From assembly GCA_024233005.1 (NCBI GenBank), contig JACKQE010000006.1, positions 186,001-250,000 of the forward strand: a stretch of DNA of 64,000 nucleotides. The letters run 5' to 3'. The notes beneath the pieces are model-generated. The model had not been told where the DNA came from, made no database searches, and saw only the letters and a program-made list of their open reading frames with translations. This document shows positions 61,238 to 64,000 of the stretch, piece after piece. Position 1 is the first letter of the stretch, and every line of letters begins with the position of its first letter. This DNA is from Akkermansiaceae bacterium (lineage in GTDB: Bacteria > Verrucomicrobiota > Verrucomicrobiia > Verrucomicrobiales > DEV007). A program made the position numbers and the translations under genes.

Positions 61238-61833
61238 GAAGGCCCTGATCCAAGGAGGCAGACCGTGCAACTGCGGGCGCCATGGGCGCCAATGACAAGG
61301 CATTGCTCGATGTCGGCGGTCTTGGAAGGACCGCAAAGAAACAGGCCGAAACCGCCGGTGAGAGCCCCGATGCGCTCGTATGCGGCATGCATGGTGCCAA
61401 CGAGGTTTTTGGCTTCCAGCACGATCAGCAAATGCTCGGCGACAAATGGCAACACCCGGTGAGGACCCAAAGCGGACTCATCCAGCCAGATCGCACCGTT
61501 TTCGCACACTCCAAAACGGCCGGGGAGCACTGCTGTGTGAATCCCTTCCAGCTCATGGGGATCGCTCCTCGCGGCAAGATCAAAGGTCCCCTTCAGTTCC
61601 TCCACGGTGGAGGCGATCTGGCCACCGCTGGGAACGGTTCGGTCCAACCAACTTGAGGCATCCGGCAGGCTCGTCCCAGCAAACCAGGAGGCTCCCACCA
61701 TTTCCAGCAAATCGGTGAATGCCTCCATGGTGACGGCTCCGGGAACCGCATGGAGAGGAGCAAGATCCGGCAGCGGGAGCGCCTCGGGCTGCGCAGACCG
61801 CACAGCCTGGAGGATGTCGGAACGGGATGTCAT
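61231..61833 (-). CDS. LUD-domain protein (LutC/YkgG family)
   Basis: The 200-residue cytosolic protein matches the LUD domain family: SRSDILQAVRSA at the start, the GVCENGAIWLDE strand, VLPFVAEHLLIVLE and the C-terminal GPSKTADIEQCLVIGAHG, where the phosphate-loop-like Gly-Ala-His-Gly is conserved. LutC is a subunit of the iron-sulfur L-lactate utilisation enzyme LutABC. LutA and LutB genes are not visible in the window (the left neighbour in its direction is the CAP gene), so it may be an orphan subunit. The start is the ATG at 61833. Confidence 0.88.
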   Translation of the reverse strand: MTSRSDILQAVRSAQPEALPLPDLAPLHAVPGAVTMEAFTDLLEMVGASWFAGTSLPDASSWLDRTVPSGGQIASTVEELKGTFDLAARSDPHELEGIHTAVLPGRFGVCENGAIWLDESALGPHRVLPFVAEHLLIVLEAKNLVGTMHAAYERIGALTGGFGLFLCGPSKTADIEQCLVIGAHGARSCTVCLLGSGPSQ

Positions 61834-61895
61834 GTCTGAAGAACCACCTTACATCCGATCGGACTCCGGCGAAAGCGTCAGCCCGAAACTTCCCA

Positions 61896-63509
61896 TCAGG
61901 CATTGGCCTGAATCATGATCTGGTCCCCCACCTTGGCATCCCAGGCTCCCCAGGAATAACACTCTTCAATGACGGGCAAACGGATCAGAGGATCCGCCTC
62001 GGACGCGATCCACGCCAGACGGACCCGGGCGATCCGGGTGGTGCTGCCGGTCAGTTTGCCTCCAAATCCCAGACGGTCGAATTCAGAAGCTCTGAGGACC
62101 ACTCTTTGCGGGAGGCCCCGATCGCGGGAGAGAGGCAGGGACAGGTAGACTTCGACTGCGGAGTCCGGCTTCCAGGGATTGTCGATATCCTCGAGCTCCG
62201 CTCCCCGGCGCAGGATCAATGTTAAATCTTTCGGCGCCCCGGCATTGTCAGCCATGAACTGCTCCAAGGAATCGTCCGCAAGCTGGTGATGGAGATGCCA
62301 GTCGAGCAGAAATGTCCCCGGAATAACCTCCACCACACACCACCGAAAATCTTTGTCGCTGGTGGACTCTCTGACATCAAACACACCAAACCACAGGCCC
62401 GATCCCGGGTCACGCATCCGGCCGACCCAATCGGCATGAGCGAGCACAGGCAGCTCGGGAAATCTCGCGTAGTAGGATTTCATGGCCGTTTCCACACCGG
62501 GGGATGGAATCACCGAGGACATGCGATCCAGGATGGTCCCGGCGACATAGAACTGCTCAAGCAATTTCCGACCGGCTGCCTCCAAAACCTGTTCGGGAGA
62601 CATGCCCGGGCTCAGCGGGAGAACACAGGGCTTGGTGACCACCATACCCTCGGCGGCTTGTCCCGAAGTCGGCACGACAGCCGCGGGACGGCTTATTTTA
62701 TTGGGCATGAGCCACTCTTTCACTGCCGGATAAATGACATCCCGTTTCAACCACCCCAGGCAACCCAACGCACCCAGTACCAGAATGGTGATGACTGCTT
62801 TGGTGACTCCCCTGCCGGTTGGCTGCGCCCTCCCTGATGGAAAGTCTGAGGCCGGCAGGTATTCCGGACCGGACTTGACCACCGGCGGTGCCGAAGGAGC
62901 CACGGTTTCCCGGGCCGGAGCCAATGGCATCGTCACTTGGGGGAGCGGATGAACCACCGCATGCACTGGAAATTGGGGTTCCCAACCGGGAGCCCGGGTT
63001 TCCGGATCCAAGGGCCCTGGCACCTTGAAGGAAGGTGACGGATGGTGGGGAGGAAGCGGCAGGTGGTTGTCGAATTGTGAGGGAGCCGCTCCAGCGATGG
63101 AAGCACAACCTGTTTGCTGGGGAGGCACCGGAGAGGGCGCCACCGCCGGAGGCGGCACGACAGGAAAGGCTTCCGGTTGTGATGAAGCCATCATGGGGGG
63201 AGCCTGATGGAGGCCAGGAGCAGGATGGGGGGGAGCCGGCTCTATTTGCGGGGCCACCGTGTAAAACTGCGGGGTTCCCGACATGTCAAAACGCTCCCAA
63301 GCGATCACGGGAACCCTGCAATAAACACAAGATCCCGAGATTCCGAGGTGTTTCCGTTTCAACCGCAACTTGCCTCCACAGGCATAACAACCTACAAAAA
63401 GCTGCGTTTCTGCATCGCCCACTCCCGCGGAATCCAGCATGGGCTGGGGGGCCGCCGCCGCAGTCCAAGGACTGGCGGCAGGGGAAGCATTGGGTTCTTG
63501 GGGTCGCAT
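61896..63509 (-). CDS. Zinc-ribbon, proline-rich, single-span membrane protein of unknown function
   Basis: The 537-residue product starts with a zinc-ribbon-like unit (CYACGGKLRLKRK...CVYC, about 41-65). A long Pro/Ala-rich cytosolic region (about 75-225) is followed by one membrane helix (about 238-255, VITILVLGALGCLGWL). The outer domain (about 290-537) is mixed alpha/beta (SPEQVLEAAGRKLLEQFYVAGT, WCVVEVIPGTFLLDWHLHHQLAD). I recognise the architecture as common in Verrucomicrobiota, not the function. Several orthologs in such genomes sit beside a second proline-rich membrane protein, as here (36 bp upstream). Confidence 0.8.
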   Translation of the reverse strand: MRPQEPNASPAASPWTAAAAPQPMLDSAGVGDAETQLFVGCYACGGKLRLKRKHLGISGSCVYCRVPVIAWERFDMSGTPQFYTVAPQIEPAPPHPAPGLHQAPPMMASSQPEAFPVVPPPAVAPSPVPPQQTGCASIAGAAPSQFDNHLPLPPHHPSPSFKVPGPLDPETRAPGWEPQFPVHAVVHPLPQVTMPLAPARETVAPSAPPVVKSGPEYLPASDFPSGRAQPTGRGVTKAVITILVLGALGCLGWLKRDVIYPAVKEWLMPNKISRPAAVVPTSGQAAEGMVVTKPCVLPLSPGMSPEQVLEAAGRKLLEQFYVAGTILDRMSSVIPSPGVETAMKSYYARFPELPVLAHADWVGRMRDPGSGLWFGVFDVRESTSDKDFRWCVVEVIPGTFLLDWHLHHQLADDSLEQFMADNAGAPKDLTLILRRGAELEDIDNPWKPDSAVEVYLSLPLSRDRGLPQRVVLRASEFDRLGFGGKLTGSTTRIARVRLAWIASEADPLIRLPVIEECYSWGAWDAKVGDQIMIQANA

Positions 63510-63545
63510 GGTCGTGCGAGGCTCCGGTAAGGAAAAGGGCAGGGC

Positions 63546-64000
63546 CTAAGGCACCGGTGGCAGATCAGAAGGTTGTGCGGCAGGAGTGGGGACACTTGAT
63601 GGCCTTGCAGAAGGTTCCACATGCTCCACAGGGGCAACGGATTTCCACGGCCACCAGCCTTGTTGGGTCACCCAGGGCATCCAGAGATCCTTCGTATAAA
63701 ACCCCGCCGTGCCGGCACCACCAAAGAGCAGCACGAAGAGCACCCAAAAGAGGACGCCCCCGCGCTTGGAAGGTGCCTTCTCCTGCGTTGCTGGACGGAA
63801 GGCAAAAAGCTCATCCTCCTCGGCAACCGACGTTTTCTGGCCTGCGGATTCTTCCACCGGGGGAGCCACGGGGGGAATGGGCATGGGTTCCAAACCCGGG
63901 TCTTCATCCTTGATGGTCGGTGAGGTCTCCGCAGCCGGGAGAGGGATGGATTTGAATGACGCCAATCCCCCTCCGGGAAGTGGAAAGTCCTGGGGCGGTT
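63546..64000 (-). CDS. Proline-rich single-span membrane protein, 5' partial
   Basis: The frame is open to the window edge, with PPQDFPLPGGG encoded just inside, so the start lies beyond 64000. The visible 151 codons contain a Pro/Glu-rich segment, one membrane helix (GVLFWVLFVLLFGGAGTAGFY) and a short Pro-rich tail ending at 63546. Its outer part is only about 45 residues. It is 36 bp upstream of the zinc-ribbon protein gene on the same strand, so the two are likely cotranscribed. Function unknown. Confidence 0.75.
   Translation of the reverse strand, partial: PPQDFPLPGGGLASFKSIPLPAAETSPTIKDEDPGLEPMPIPPVAPPVEESAGQKTSVAEEDELFAFRPATQEKAPSKRGGVLFWVLFVLLFGGAGTAGFYTKDLWMPWVTQQGWWPWKSVAPVEHVEPSARPSSVPTPAAQPSDLPPVP

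Overview
The window is 64 kb of GC-rich DNA from a free-living, polysaccharide-degrading bacterium of the PVC group, most likely a verrucomicrobium. The evidence is the gene content: a PVC-type heme-binding dehydrogenase/HEAT/cytochrome protein, a DUF1592-DUF1552 pair (Planctomycete-type cytochrome plus Tat-exported partner), XylR of the LacI-like/AraC type, PAS-AraC regulators, DUF4832 and DUF6288 proteins, FAD_oxidored enzymes, thrombospondin-3 (TSP3) repeat surface proteins, and waaA, which implies a Gram-negative outer membrane. Many products carry Sec or Tat signals. No insertion sequence, integrase, prophage, CRISPR array or rRNA was seen. Genus-level assignment is not possible from reading alone.

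Layout. 1-9064: end of a PVC cytochrome-like gene, a xylR-xylA pair, a truncated Tat-signal ORF, a molybdopterin oxidoreductase, and a LamG-like/DUF4832 pair. 9611-16022: a DEAD-box helicase on the minus strand, then a SASA-type esterase, a PDZ-DUF6288 protein, a PaiB-like FMN protein and a GNAT acetyltransferase. 16121-28674: a long carbohydrate-oxidation region with an SDR, an FAD enzyme ending in S-layer-like and calcium-loop modules, a divergent PAS-AraC regulator facing a hexulose-phosphate-synthase-like gene and a zinc-family alcohol dehydrogenase, a LamG/DUF1080-like protein, a large beta-helix glycosidase-like protein and two further FAD oxidoreductases. A second truncated Tat-signal ORF follows.

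29165-37075 is the most unusual part. A 980-aa TSP3-repeat protein ends in a metzincin-like metalloprotease domain. It overlaps by ATGA a small exported, membrane-anchored protein. Behind that lies a detached C-terminal piece of a similar surface protein, followed 3 bp later by an unknown cytosolic protein. The order resembles polymorphic-toxin loci with orphan tip modules. A run of ten C within the first codons of the protease gene could allow phase variation.

37482-48199: a lectin-esterase-gluconolactonase fusion, the DUF1552/DUF1592 pair, a hybrid histidine kinase whose sensor contains a calcium-type loop, and a secreted beta-helix protein. 48303-50690: tRNA-Glu, waaA and rsmD (housekeeping). 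50895-56018: two paralogous membrane-anchored VWA-like proteins with degenerate metal sites plus a CHASE2 sensor lacking an output domain, a probable envelope complex. 56285-64000: a cytochrome-LRR protein with a clear terminator, an Nramp relative lacking the canonical metal motif, a nitrilase-family amidase, a pVHL-like/CAP fusion, an LUD-domain protein and two proline-rich single-span membrane proteins, the last cut by the window edge.

The dominant theme is uptake and oxidation of plant- or alga-derived sugars at the cell envelope, with locally responsive AraC-type regulators. No SusC/SusD pair and no sugar transporter is visible here. All family names rest on recognised motifs and overall resemblance, not on database searches.
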